64,000 nucleotides of DNA from Chryseobacterium sp. CY350 (GTDB lineage Bacteria > Bacteroidota > Bacteroidia > Flavobacteriales > Weeksellaceae): NCBI RefSeq assembly GCF_027945075.1, contig NZ_CP116034.1:186001-250000 (forward strand), read 5' to 3'. Numbering within the stretch: the first letter of the stretch is position 1; each line of letters starts with the position of its first letter. The notes beneath the pieces were generated by a model. That model saw only the letters and a program-made list of their open reading frames with translations. It was not told the DNA's origin and did not search any database. The position numbers and the translations under genes were made by a program. Below are positions 49,006-58,464 of this stretch, one piece after another.

Positions 49006-50451
49006 ATGGCAAGATCCACTTTACAACTCATCATCAGAAAAACCCGGCAGGACCTGATGAAAGGACAACAAAACCTGCTGATCACCGCCACCATACTTCT
49101 GTTTTGCTTCTTGAGTATCGGAGTTGGTTTCATAAAATATAATGACACAAGTGCTCAGATTGGAAAATATAGGAAAGAAGTGCGGGAACAGTGGGAACAC
49201 AGACCTGCAAAACATCCGCATAGAATGGCGCATTACGGCTATCTTGTTTTCAGACTGGGACATCCGCTGAGTATTTTTGATAACGGACTGGATGATTATT
49301 TAGGAAATGTCATATTTCTTGAAGCCCATAAACAAAATTCGGCCAATCTTTCGGAAGCAGGAAGCTCTGGAACCTTGGTGCGTTTCGGCACGTTTAGCAG
49401 TGCATTTATCCTTCAGTGTCTCGTACCGCTGATCATTTTATTTTTAGGTTTTGGGCTTGTAGCAAAGGAGAGGGAAGATGCAACACTTAAGATTCTTAGT
49501 ACCCAGGGCGCATCTGGAAGAGAAATTATCTGGGGTAAGGTATTGGGACTTTGGCAATTCTCATTATTGTTCTTAGTACCGGTACTACCTGTTGTCTTTT
49601 TTGTTGCTGTCTTTTCAGAAGCCGTTGTTTGGACTGATGTTGTATTTAGGCTTCTGACCATTCTCCCAGCATATATGGTGTATTATTTTTTTATTTCCAG
49701 TTTGACTATTTTCATTTCTGCAAACAGTAGAACAGCGTCATCTGCATTGGTAGGTCTAATAGGTTTTTGGCTGATCCTGATTATTTTTTTACCGAAAGGA
49801 ATTCAGTTTGCTGCACAAAATCTGTATCCAATACCTTCCAGGATCGCGTTTGAGACTGTCCTGGAAAAAGATATTCTGAAGGCCGGAGACAGTCATAATC
49901 CGGATGATCCTCATTTTAAAAATATAAAAGATTCTCTTTTGGCTCATTACAAAGTAAGCTCGACAAATGAATTGCCTTTCAATTACAGTGGTTTTGTGAT
50001 GAAGGAAGGTGAGCGCATAAGTTCGCAGATCTACATCTCGCATCAAAAAGAATTGGAAAAAACCTATGGTGATCAGCAAAGGTTTTCTGATATCAGTGCG
50101 TTTGTTGATCCGATGGTTGCCATCCGGAATTTCTCGATGATTGCATCCGGAACAGATTATTATTCATATACCCAATTTCAGAAGCAGGCAGAGGACTACC
50201 GTTACAAAATGGCACAGAAGCTAAATGACCTTCAGATTAAAAAGATCAGCAATATAAAGCCTGAGAAAGGTGGTCCGCCAGCCATCATCGAAGGTGATAA
50301 CTGGAAGAAATTTCCGGATTTCGAATACCGTTTTACTTCATTTTCAAAAAGTATTCAGCAACAATGGATGCCGGCTGCAGCCCTTATTTTTTGGTTGACA
50401 ATCTGTATCCTGATGATCGAAATATCTGTTCGAAACTTAAAATTAATTTAA
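49006..50451 (+). CDS. ABC transporter permease, DUF3526-type
   Basis: A 481-residue permease with a first membrane segment near residue 22-42. A large external loop follows, then a cluster of segments around 130-260 (L-V-P-L-I-I-L-F-L-G-F-G-L-V-A-K-E-R-E) and a final segment near 455-475. The motif V-A-K-E-R-E-D-A-T-L-K-I-L-S-T-Q-G is shared with DUF3526 permeases. It abuts the TonB receptor gene (4 bp) and the second permease (no gap). With the ATPase at 51792 it forms a complete exporter, possibly for a substrate linked to siderophore uptake. Confidence 0.8.
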   Translation: MARSTLQLIIRKTRQDLMKGQQNLLITATILLFCFLSIGVGFIKYNDTSAQIGKYRKEVREQWEHRPAKHPHRMAHYGYLVFRLGHPLSIFDNGLDDYLGNVIFLEAHKQNSANLSEAGSSGTLVRFGTFSSAFILQCLVPLIILFLGFGLVAKEREDATLKILSTQGASGREIIWGKVLGLWQFSLLFLVPVLPVVFFVAVFSEAVVWTDVVFRLLTILPAYMVYYFFISSLTIFISANSRTASSALVGLIGFWLILIIFLPKGIQFAAQNLYPIPSRIAFETVLEKDILKAGDSHNPDDPHFKNIKDSLLAHYKVSSTNELPFNYSGFVMKEGERISSQIYISHQKELEKTYGDQQRFSDISAFVDPMVAIRNFSMIASGTDYYSYTQFQKQAEDYRYKMAQKLNDLQIKKISNIKPEKGGPPAIIEGDNWKKFPDFEYRFTSFSKSIQQQWMPAAALIFWLTICILMIEISVRNLKLI

Positions 50452-51798
50452 ATGAAAAGTTATTTATACAAACAGTTTTATCGAAATAAAGCGTATATCA
50501 TCGCTTTGATATTTTTGTTAATTGCTGGTTTAATGGCCATCTACACGGGAAAGAAGTTCCTGGACAAAAATCAGGAGATCATCTCGAAAACTGAGCAGTA
50601 TCAGAAAGAAAGTATTGATAAAAATGTAAAATATCACAAAGACGATCTGGGATTGATCTTATATTACATTAAATTCAACTTCATCAATGAAACACCGAAA
50701 CTAGCTGCACTTAACATCGGGATGCGTGATATCAAGCCATCAATTCAGGGCGTCACAATCAGAAATCTGGAAGAACAGCGCTATAATGCTGATTTTTATA
50801 ATCCCGCAAATGCAGCAGTCGGTAATTTTGATTTTAGTTTCGTATTGGTCTTTCTATTTCCGCTCATCATTGTTGCATTCTGTTACAATTTGATCTCTGA
50901 AGAAGAGGAGAGTGGCAGATGGAAATTGCTTTCTGTCCAAAGCATTCATTTGGGAAAATTACTGGATGCGAAACTGCTGATTCGGTTTTTGGCTGTCAGT
51001 ACGATCTATCTGGTATTGATAGCAATAGCAATCGTTTGGATTTCAATTCCTTTAAATTTACCATTGATAGTTTTCATTCTTTCAGGTTGGTTGTATATCT
51101 TGTTTTGGTTTGTTCTTTGTCGCTGGGTCATCTCATTCAGGAGATCATCAGCTCAAAATGCATTGATCTTATTGATTGTCTGGGTAGGAATGAATTTCAT
51201 TATTCCAATGGGAAGCAACATCCTGATCCAAAAATATTATCCCGTTCAGGAATCTTTAAAAGCCGTGATGCAGCAGAGAGAAGGTTATCATAACAAATGG
51301 GACGAGGAAAAACTACCAACTATGGAAAAGTTCTACACTGCATATCCTCAATTTAATGGTTTTAAAGTAGAGGAAAATGATGAGTTTACATGGACCTGGT
51401 ATTATGCCATGCAACATATGGGAGACCTGGAAGCTTCATTGTCCTCCAGGCAGTATACAGAGAAAATGCAGAAGCGAAATAAAACTGCGGAAATTTTGGG
51501 ATACTTTCTACCAAATATCCATACTCAACTTACCGAAGCTCAATTGGCGGAAACCGGTATGAGTAATCAATTGGAGTATGGTATGGCTTTGCAGAAATTT
51601 CACGAGGAAAAAAGACTGTCATTTTATCCACTGATATTTTCCGGTCAAAATGCAGATGCTGTCAACTGGAGTTTACAAACCGCGAAATCCTTTGAAGAGC
51701 GTAAAAATATTGATTTTTTAAAGATCTTCTTACCGTATCTTATTCTTATTATTTTACTCATCATTCTTTCACAATTAAAATTTAGAAAACTATGCTAA
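50452..51798 (+). CDS. ABC transporter permease, DUF3526-type (second subunit)
   Basis: A 448-residue permease built like its neighbour: one N-terminal segment (13-31), a large loop, then segments from about 125 with F-P-L-I-I-V-A-F-C-Y-N-L-I-S-E-E-E-E-S-G-R-W-K-L-L-S-V-Q-S. Its start is the base after the previous stop, and its end overlaps the ATPase start by 7 bp. The two permeases are paralogues and probably form a heterodimer. Confidence 0.8.
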   Translation: MKSYLYKQFYRNKAYIIALIFLLIAGLMAIYTGKKFLDKNQEIISKTEQYQKESIDKNVKYHKDDLGLILYYIKFNFINETPKLAALNIGMRDIKPSIQGVTIRNLEEQRYNADFYNPANAAVGNFDFSFVLVFLFPLIIVAFCYNLISEEEESGRWKLLSVQSIHLGKLLDAKLLIRFLAVSTIYLVLIAIAIVWISIPLNLPLIVFILSGWLYILFWFVLCRWVISFRRSSAQNALILLIVWVGMNFIIPMGSNILIQKYYPVQESLKAVMQQREGYHNKWDEEKLPTMEKFYTAYPQFNGFKVEENDEFTWTWYYAMQHMGDLEASLSSRQYTEKMQKRNKTAEILGYFLPNIHTQLTEAQLAETGMSNQLEYGMALQKFHEEKRLSFYPLIFSGQNADAVNWSLQTAKSFEERKNIDFLKIFLPYLILIILLIILSQLKFRKLC

Positions 51799-52487
51799 AG
51801 ACAATTAATCTACATAAAAAATACAATGATTTCACAGCGCTAAGATCACTTGATCTTGAAGTGGGAAAAGGGGAAATATTCGCTTTGCTGGGTCAAAACG
51901 GAGCGGGGAAAAGCACCACAATCAATATTCTGCTGGGACTTATCAAAGCAACTTCCGGAGATGCTTTTATCAACGGGATCTCTGTGAACGAAAATCCTCA
52001 GGAGATCAAAAAACATTTAGCGTACATCCCGGAAACAGTATTGCTTTATCCCAAACTCAGCGGGATAGAAAATCTGGATTTCTTTTCGAAGATTGCGGGT
52101 TTCAATTACAGTAAAGATGAACTGTCATCCTTCTTGATACGAACAGGACTTCAGGAGATTGCGCATCACAAAGATCTTGGAGGATATTCCAAAGGGATGC
52201 GCCAAAAAGTTGGAATTGCCATCGCGTTGGCCAAGGATGCAAAAGTGCTATTGCTGGATGAGCCGACCAGCGGACTGGATCCCATTGCTACGGCAGAATT
52301 TACAGAAATTGTTCGTCAGTTCGGGAAAGAAGGCAGAACGGTCTTTATGGCAACCCACGATATTTTTAATGCAGTGAGTGTAGCGACCAATATTGGTATT
52401 ATGAAGCAGGGAGAATTGGTTCAGAATTTACCTTCCAGGAATTTTAATGCCGAAGATGTGCAGGAACTTTATCTTAAAACCATTTAA
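51792..52487 (+). CDS. ABC transporter ATP-binding protein
   Basis: A 231-residue ATPase with Walker A G-Q-N-G-A-G-K-S (34-41), signature Y-S-K-G-M-R-Q-K (about 133-140), Walker B L-L-L-D-E-P-T-S-G-L-D-P (about 152-163) and the switch His in M-A-T-H-D-I-F. It powers the two DUF3526 permeases just upstream, overlapping the second by 7 bp. The four genes 46660-52487 are one operon. It resembles the ATPases of NosF/GldA-type exporters. Confidence 0.88.
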   Translation: MLKTINLHKKYNDFTALRSLDLEVGKGEIFALLGQNGAGKSTTINILLGLIKATSGDAFINGISVNENPQEIKKHLAYIPETVLLYPKLSGIENLDFFSKIAGFNYSKDELSSFLIRTGLQEIAHHKDLGGYSKGMRQKVGIAIALAKDAKVLLLDEPTSGLDPIATAEFTEIVRQFGKEGRTVFMATHDIFNAVSVATNIGIMKQGELVQNLPSRNFNAEDVQELYLKTI

Positions 52488-52999
52488 ATAAGGGTAAAGC
52501 AGATCTTTGATATTAATACTGAGGATAGCAAGTTATAATGAAATGTGGATTAACTACATAAAAAAAAGGGATTGGAGAAATAAAGTAATCATCATTTTTC
52601 AAATAAGTCAGCATATTCTTATTAAAGATAAATAAAAATACCCACGCAGCGGCTGAATTAGAGAGGTATTTAGTTTAGATATTTAATAACCATACCTGTT
52701 GATAAAACTCTGTTCATCTAGAAATTGGTACTTTCAATCAATCTGAAATCGTTGACAAAGATGCTTTTATTATTGGTGTAACTCAGAGCAATATTCAAAC
52801 AAATTAATCATAAGCGTGGTATACTTTCATTATGCGAGAATGCTACAATATTGATTTTCAGGGTAACAAAATGACTTTGTAAAACTTCGTAAAGATTGAA
52901 TATTGAACAAAGTAAAATCAAAATTATATGATCGTCTACAGAGAAAGTATTTGATGTTTGATAATGGAATAATTAATCTTTACATACTGATAAAAAAAG
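52488..52999. other. AT-rich intergenic region, possible coding remnant
   Basis: No intact gene. A 33-codon open frame at 52706-52807 (N-S-V-H-L-E-I-G-T-F, then S-E-I-V-D-K-D-A-F-I-I-G-V-T) looks protein-like but has no start or recognised family. It may be a fossil of a lost gene. Confidence 0.4.
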
Positions 53000-53275
53000 C
53001 TAATCCTTCTTTCCGTATGGCGAATTAATCTCTGCAGCCTTATCACAAAGCAGGTAGGTGAAATACGATTTTTCACCGGTCTTCTCATCTTTATAAACTT
53101 CACTGTCCCATGTGATCTCCAGTTGCCAGCTGTCCCATTTTCTCATTTTATGGACATAGGGATTGAAGGAACATTTGATCTCAAAATGCCTTTTGTTTTT
53201 GTCACCTTCGAAACTGACGATGACGGAATTATGATCTGGACTTGTTTCATCAACGATGGTCGCTTTGAGTTTCAT
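53000..53275 (-). CDS. hypothetical small protein downstream of DnaE2-like gene
   Basis: A 91-residue soluble protein with alternating strands (K-A-T-I-V-D-E, H-F-E-I-K-C-S-F-N-P, S-W-Q-L-E-I-T-W) and many charged residues. No domain is recognised. It lies 35 bp after the DnaE2-like gene in the same direction, so it is probably the last gene of the damage-tolerance operon and may be an accessory factor. Confidence 0.6.
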   Translation of the reverse strand: MKLKATIVDETSPDHNSVIVSFEGDKNKRHFEIKCSFNPYVHKMRKWDSWQLEITWDSEVYKDEKTGEKSYFTYLLCDKAAEINSPYGKKD

Positions 53276-53310
53276 GTAAGAGATTGTTATTTTTTGTGTA
53301 AATATTTATT

Positions 53311-56300
53311 TTATATCATTTTCTGCCTTGGCAGTCCGATTTCATGTTCCTGTGGATAAGGTTTTCTCTGTGTCATGCTGACATCTTCGTTAAGTGTTCT
53401 TGCTGCTTCCAACGATTTTTCTTTATCCATAGAATACCTGGGATCCGGAATGAAAGGCATCTTGGCCATTTTATGAATGGTAATCGTAGGAAAGTGAAAA
53501 TCGACTTCGACCGTTCCTAATAATAAATAGCAGCCTCCGCCCTGAAAAGGATAATCTTCAAGGCAGTTCGGAAAATGTGCAGTATCAAAATATTCGCCTT
53601 CAGCATCGATCCACGTTCCGAAAAACATGGCTCCTCTTTTCGTAGGAACATGTTTTCTTGAAATAAGGTAAGCCAGCATTTTGATCTGCTTTTTATGATG
53701 CTTTACTAAGTCTTTAGCCATTACACTGCCGCGGTATTTGGTCTGCAGCAGATCAAAAGGACTGTATGATACAGAAAATCCTAAGATCTCGATTTCATCA
53801 AAAGCATCTTCAAAAGGATTTCTGATAATGGTCGGAAGTTGATATTCTTTTTGTGGTTCATCAAGTAGAGTAGGATGTCTGAATGCTGACTGATCATTCC
53901 CAAACAGAAATCTTGCCTGAATCAGAAGCTCGTGTTTCTGTTTTCCGGTAAACCTGAACGCCCCGATAAATATAAGGATCTGCAGGGTTTCAATTCCAAT
54001 AGGTATTCTTTTGACAAAGTTCTCCAGCGATGTATACTCACCGTTATTCCTTCTTTCTTCGGGAATCATCAGTGCAATTTTTCCTTCTACTTTCTCAATA
54101 TGCATTATACCCAAATATACATCTGTTCCATAGACCGTAGTCTGATATTCGCTGAGATTGACGCAAGGATTCTTGATGGTTGCTCCCGACATTTTCGCTT
54201 CATGGACATAGACCTCAGTCCTGTAAAATCCGCCACCATTGTTGATGGCACATACCATAAACTCGATAGGGTAGTATACTTTCAGGTATAAACTCTGATA
54301 ACTTTCTACAGCATAAGAAGCTGAATGGGCCTTGCAGAAGGAATAACCGGCAAAGGATTCAATCTGGCGGTAGACTTCTTTCGACAGCTGCTCAGGATGT
54401 CCCAATTCTTTGCACGATTCAAAAAAATGGTCTTTTACTTTCTGCAATGCAGACAGTGACCTGCCTTTACCGCTCATGGCTCTTCTTAAAACATCGCCGT
54501 CTGCTGCTGACAACCCTCCGAAATGTAGGGCAATTTTGATAACGTCTTCCTGGTACACCATGATCCCATACGTTTCACCGAGTTCTTCTTTAAATACATC
54601 GTGAAAGTATTCAAACTTTGTAGGATTATTATGTCGGAAAATATATTCCTTCATCATTCCGCTCTGTGCAACTCCGGGACGGATAATGGAGGAAGCAGCA
54701 ACCAGTGTCTTATAGTCTTCACATTTTAATCGTCGGAGCAATCCCCGCATCGCAGGACTCTCAATATAAAAACAGCCGATGGTTTTTCCAATGCTCAAGT
54801 ATTCATTACACTTCTCTTCATTTTTTGAAATCGTTGTGTCTTTAATGTTCACCGTAATCCCTCTTTTTTCTTTGATGAGTTCTACGGTATCTTTAATGGT
54901 TCCGAGACCTCTTTGGGATAGAATATCGAACTTTTCAAATCCGATGTCCTCAGCCGTATTCATGTCGAACTGGACAATCGGAAAACCTTTGGGCGGCATT
55001 TCCAATGCTGTAAAATTGGTAATGGGCTCCTCTGAAATTAAAATTCCGCAGGAGTGCATGCTTCTCTGATTCGGAAACTTTTCCAAGAGCTTACCGTATT
55101 TGTGCACCAATTTAAACACTGAATTGTAATCGTGCTCATTCATTGGTTTGGTCGCCAACACATCCAATTCCTCCTTCGGTAAGCCGAAAGCTTTTCCAAC
55201 TTCCCTGAAAATGGATCGGTACTTAAATTCTACATTGGTTCCGCAAAATGCGACGTGCTCTTTACCGTATTTAGTAAAAATATATTCAAGAATGGTATCT
55301 CTGGTTTGCCAGCTCCAGTCGATATCAAAGTCAGGAGGGGTTTTCCTATTGAGGTTAAGGAATCTTTCAAAATAGAGATCCAGTTCCAAAGGACAGATAT
55401 CGGTAATTCCCAAACAGTAACTGACAATGGAATTGGCACCGCTTCCTCTTCCCACATGCATAAAACCCATACGGTTGCTGTATTGAATAACATCCCAGGT
55501 AATTAGAAAATAACCGCTGAATTTTAACTGGTCGATGACTCCCAGTTCTTTTTCAACTCTGGTTTTTGCTTCGGGATGATCCTTTCCATATCTCGTTTCC
55601 AAACCTTCATATGCGAGTTGGGTCAACAGCTTAAAATCATTTTCCCGGCTGTCTGTGAAATGTTGCTTGTTTTTAGGAGTTGAAAAATCATAATCAAAAC
55701 TACACTGATCAATAATATTTGCTGTATTGTGTATGATCTGAGGATAATGACGGTATTGATCCAGCAGTTCCTTTTTATTGACAAATGTTTCCGTGTCTCT
55801 GCAACAATCATCATCAGTCAATTTGCTGATGAGCGTATTGTAATCAATGGCTCGTAAGATTTTGTGGAGATTATAATCCAGTTTGGTTTTGAAGGTAACA
55901 GGCTGTAGGATGACCATCTTATCAATCAGCTTTTTGAAATCAGGCTTTATGAGATGGTTCAATTCCTCAGGTCTGATACCAATATATTCATGATCCTGTA
56001 AAACTTCAGGAATGTTATGCAAAGGATAAATGACAATAGCATCTTTAAGCATTGGATTGTGTTTTGGAATTTCGATTCCATTACAATTGTAACCGGTCAA
56101 CAATCGGTTAATCTCCCCGACACTTTTTTGGTTTTGAGCGAGACATATATAATAGAATTCACTTTCGACTCTGATCTCAACTCCAACAATTGGTTTAATG
56201 TCATGGTCATTACAAAGTTTGAAGAAATCATAGATTCCTGTAATGGTATTGATATCCGTTAGCGCCAAGGTTCTGACTTGATGATCTACGGCTTGCTGAA

Positions 56301-56364
56301 CCAGATCCTGAATAGAAATGGTTCCATACCGTAGGCTATGATAGGAATGACAGTTGAGAAACAT
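53311..56364 (-). CDS. dnaE2: DNA polymerase III alpha subunit, DnaE2-like (error-prone)
   Basis: A 1017-residue C-family polymerase. The PHP domain begins N-C-H-S-Y-H-S-L (4-11) and A-L-T-D-I-N-T (34-40). Palm blocks follow: V-G-R-G-S-G-A-N-S-I-V (304-314), E-R-F-L-N (333-337) and the catalytic P-D-F-D-I-D (344-349). The third acidic site is in F-E-K-F-D-I-L. At this size it lacks part of the C-terminus of replicative DnaE (about 1150 residues), as expected for DnaE2. It lies 12 bp after DinB with an S24 repressor divergent, the Bacteroidota form of the mutasome. Use in translesion synthesis is inferred. Confidence 0.82.
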   Translation of the reverse strand: MFLNCHSYHSLRYGTISIQDLVQQAVDHQVRTLALTDINTITGIYDFFKLCNDHDIKPIVGVEIRVESEFYYICLAQNQKSVGEINRLLTGYNCNGIEIPKHNPMLKDAIVIYPLHNIPEVLQDHEYIGIRPEELNHLIKPDFKKLIDKMVILQPVTFKTKLDYNLHKILRAIDYNTLISKLTDDDCCRDTETFVNKKELLDQYRHYPQIIHNTANIIDQCSFDYDFSTPKNKQHFTDSRENDFKLLTQLAYEGLETRYGKDHPEAKTRVEKELGVIDQLKFSGYFLITWDVIQYSNRMGFMHVGRGSGANSIVSYCLGITDICPLELDLYFERFLNLNRKTPPDFDIDWSWQTRDTILEYIFTKYGKEHVAFCGTNVEFKYRSIFREVGKAFGLPKEELDVLATKPMNEHDYNSVFKLVHKYGKLLEKFPNQRSMHSCGILISEEPITNFTALEMPPKGFPIVQFDMNTAEDIGFEKFDILSQRGLGTIKDTVELIKEKRGITVNIKDTTISKNEEKCNEYLSIGKTIGCFYIESPAMRGLLRRLKCEDYKTLVAASSIIRPGVAQSGMMKEYIFRHNNPTKFEYFHDVFKEELGETYGIMVYQEDVIKIALHFGGLSAADGDVLRRAMSGKGRSLSALQKVKDHFFESCKELGHPEQLSKEVYRQIESFAGYSFCKAHSASYAVESYQSLYLKVYYPIEFMVCAINNGGGFYRTEVYVHEAKMSGATIKNPCVNLSEYQTTVYGTDVYLGIMHIEKVEGKIALMIPEERRNNGEYTSLENFVKRIPIGIETLQILIFIGAFRFTGKQKHELLIQARFLFGNDQSAFRHPTLLDEPQKEYQLPTIIRNPFEDAFDEIEILGFSVSYSPFDLLQTKYRGSVMAKDLVKHHKKQIKMLAYLISRKHVPTKRGAMFFGTWIDAEGEYFDTAHFPNCLEDYPFQGGGCYLLLGTVEVDFHFPTITIHKMAKMPFIPDPRYSMDKEKSLEAARTLNEDVSMTQRKPYPQEHEIGLPRQKMI

Positions 56365-56376
56365 AATTTTGTTTTT

Positions 56377-57519
56377 TTATCTTAAAAGTCCGGACGCTCT
56401 GCCCACACTTGCGGTTCCAAACCTGTTTTTGATTTTATCCATGGTCTGATACAATGAAATCAATTCCTCGGTATCTTCGAAAAGGTCCATCTGGTGACAT
56501 CCATGTACCAGTCCCGTAAACTTGACTCCGATCAGACGGATTCGCATTCTTCTGGTATAGACTTTTTTAAAGAGTTCCAATACATACTTGAGCAGAGTAT
56601 GGTCTGCTGAAGTGTAAGGAATTCTGCACTGTTTGGTCTCTGTATCGAAATTGGAATACCTGATTTTTACTGAGATGGTTGACGTCAGCCACTTTTCCTG
56701 ACGCAATTGGAAAGCCAACTGCTCAACCATTCCTGACAAAATGCTTCTCAGGTTCTCAACATCAATCGTATCCTGAGAAAAGGTATTTTCAGTTGAAATT
56801 GATTTTCTTTCTGAATACGGAACAATCGGTGTATCATCAATTCCATTGGCTTTTTTCCAAAGTTCGCTTCCGTTCTTACCGATGAGTTGATGTAAAACTT
56901 CAATGGGGGTTTCAGATAAAGTCTGAATGGTTCTTACCCCAAGTCTTGATAAAAGCTGAAAGGTTACGTTGCCAACCATCGGAATCTTTTTAACGGAAAG
57001 AGGATTTAAAAAAGGTTTGATATTCTGTTCCTGAATTTCAAATCTACCCGTAGGCTTGGATTCTCCTGTTCCTATTTTCGCTACCGTTTTATTGGTGGAT
57101 AAAGCGAAGCTTATCGGTAAGCCTGTATTCTTTGTAACCGCATCCACAATTTCATTGGTCCACTGATAACAACCGAAAAATTTGTCCATTCCTGAAAGAT
57201 CGAGATAAAATTCATCGATGCTCGCTTTTTCCAAGACAGGTACTTTTTCCTGAATCACATCGGTGACCAGATGCGACATTTTGGAGTATAGATCCATGTC
57301 ACCTTTGATGACTCTGGCTTCGGGACATAATCTTAATGCCATTTTGATCGGCATTGCACTTCGTACGCCAAAAAATCTTGTTTCATAAGAGCAGGATGCT
57401 ACCACACCACGGTCTCCACCTCCTATGATGACAGGTTTTTTCTCCAGTTCAGAGTTTTTCAACCGTTCACAGGAGACAAAAAACGTATCCAGATCCATAT
57501 GCACTATCGCTCTTTCCAT
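56377..57519 (-). CDS. dinB: Y-family DNA polymerase (DinB/Pol IV-like)
   Basis: A 380-residue translesion polymerase. The catalytic residues are Asp9 in H-M-D-L-D-T-F-F and Asp102-Glu103 in A-S-I-D-E-F-Y-L-D-L. The helix-hairpin-helix is near K-I-P-M-V-G-N-V-T-F-Q-L-L-S-R-L-G, and a little finger follows. The pentapeptide Q-M-D-L-F (343-347) fits the sliding-clamp binding motif QxxLF. It is first in the operon with DnaE2-like polymerase and divergent from an S24 repressor, so DNA-damage induction is likely. Confidence 0.87.
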   Translation of the reverse strand: MERAIVHMDLDTFFVSCERLKNSELEKKPVIIGGGDRGVVASCSYETRFFGVRSAMPIKMALRLCPEARVIKGDMDLYSKMSHLVTDVIQEKVPVLEKASIDEFYLDLSGMDKFFGCYQWTNEIVDAVTKNTGLPISFALSTNKTVAKIGTGESKPTGRFEIQEQNIKPFLNPLSVKKIPMVGNVTFQLLSRLGVRTIQTLSETPIEVLHQLIGKNGSELWKKANGIDDTPIVPYSERKSISTENTFSQDTIDVENLRSILSGMVEQLAFQLRQEKWLTSTISVKIRYSNFDTETKQCRIPYTSADHTLLKYVLELFKKVYTRRMRIRLIGVKFTGLVHGCHQMDLFEDTEELISLYQTMDKIKNRFGTASVGRASGLLR

Positions 57520-57543
57520 GGTGTAAAATTATTACGTTTTATT

Positions 57544-57580
57544 GCAAAATATTGTATATTTGCTGCTATAATTTATAGCA
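57544..57580. promoter_or_regulatory. divergent promoter region with S24-repressor operator
   Basis: TGCTATAATTTATAGCA (57564-57580) is a perfect palindrome around one central T and ends at the base before the repressor ATG. The -7 box TATATTTG (57555-57562) lies just upstream, so a bound protein would cover the start site. A second, imperfect dyad with GCAAA / TTTGC ends spans 57544-57563. Both could be repressor sites for the divergent DinB and repressor genes. Confidence 0.6.
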
Positions 57581-58345
57581 ATGTCAATTTTTTCAGAAAA
57601 CATCAGGTTTTTAAGAGATAAAATGAAAGCATCCCAACAGAAGGTTGGCGATGAAATTTCGATCACGCGCGGAAGGTATGCGACTTATGAAGACGGAAGG
57701 TCAGAACCACCTATCGAGATTCTTATCAAACTTTCGAAATACTATAAAGTGAGTATTGATTTACTTCTGACCGTTGATCTCAGGAAGTATCCTTTGGAGA
57801 ATATTGTCAATCTTCCTAATAACAGAATGTTGTTGCCGATGAAGGTAGATCATACTGGAGAAAACCGAATTGAAATTGTCCCTCAAAAAGCAAGCATGGG
57901 ATATCTCAGCGGATATAATGATCCTGAATTTGTGGAAGGATTACAACATCTTTCACTTCCATTTTTAAGAAATGGAAAGTTTCGTGCTTTTCCTGCGGAT
58001 GGTGACTCTATGCCGCCTTACAACGACGGAACTTATATTGTGGGAAAATATCTGGAAGATAAAAAGGATCTGAAAAAAGGAAAAACATACATCTTTATTA
58101 CGAAAGACGGTATTGTATATAAAAGATATTCAAAGCAAAATGATTCCGGGAGTTTCGTGAGTTCTGATAATTCTTTCTATGAGCCTTATGAAATCAAATG
58201 GTCTGAAGTTTTTGAAATCTGGGAATTTGCATGCAGCATCAATACGAAGGAACTCAGAATTGAAAACTTAGAATACCAGGAAATCAAAAGCATGTTTGAG
58301 AAACTGCGACTAGAGATTAGAAGTTCTAACAAAAATATTCATTAG
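57581..58345 (+). CDS. XRE-S24 (LexA-like) repressor
   Basis: A 254-residue protein with an N-terminal Cro/C1-type helix-turn-helix (K-A-S-Q-Q-K-V-G-D-E-I-S-I-T-R-G-R-Y-A-T-Y-E). Its C-terminal S24 peptidase domain has nucleophile Ser143 in A-D-G-D-S-M-P-P and general base Lys181 in I-V-Y-K-R-Y. No Ala-Gly cleavage pair is apparent; the hinge around K-A-S-M-G-Y (103-108) is the best place for one. It faces the DinB-DnaE2 operon across 61 bp, as LexA-like repressors do for mutasomes. A self-cleaving switch is inferred. Confidence 0.86.
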   Translation: MSIFSENIRFLRDKMKASQQKVGDEISITRGRYATYEDGRSEPPIEILIKLSKYYKVSIDLLLTVDLRKYPLENIVNLPNNRMLLPMKVDHTGENRIEIVPQKASMGYLSGYNDPEFVEGLQHLSLPFLRNGKFRAFPADGDSMPPYNDGTYIVGKYLEDKKDLKKGKTYIFITKDGIVYKRYSKQNDSGSFVSSDNSFYEPYEIKWSEVFEIWEFACSINTKELRIENLEYQEIKSMFEKLRLEIRSSNKNIH

Positions 58346-58370
58346 GATATATTTATAATTAATAGTAAAA

Positions 58371-58393
58371 AAGCTTTCCTGTTGGGAAAGCTT
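58371..58393 (+). terminator. hairpin after the S24 repressor
   Basis: AAGCTTTCC (58371-58379) and GGAAAGCTT (58385-58393) pair perfectly with a 5-nt loop. No plus-strand T-run follows, so it is a weaker terminator or a processing structure. ATCCCA/TGGGAT forms a small second stem nearby. Confidence 0.55.
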
Positions 58394-58464
58394 AAAAACA
58401 CAAATGATGAAAAAAATCCCATTGTGGGATAGGGGTAAAATTAATAAAAATAGTTAATAAAACA

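Noticed and set aside
53311..56364. Housekeeping replicative DnaE
   Set aside because: Shorter than replicative DnaE and paired with DinB opposite an S24 repressor, so DnaE2-like fits better.
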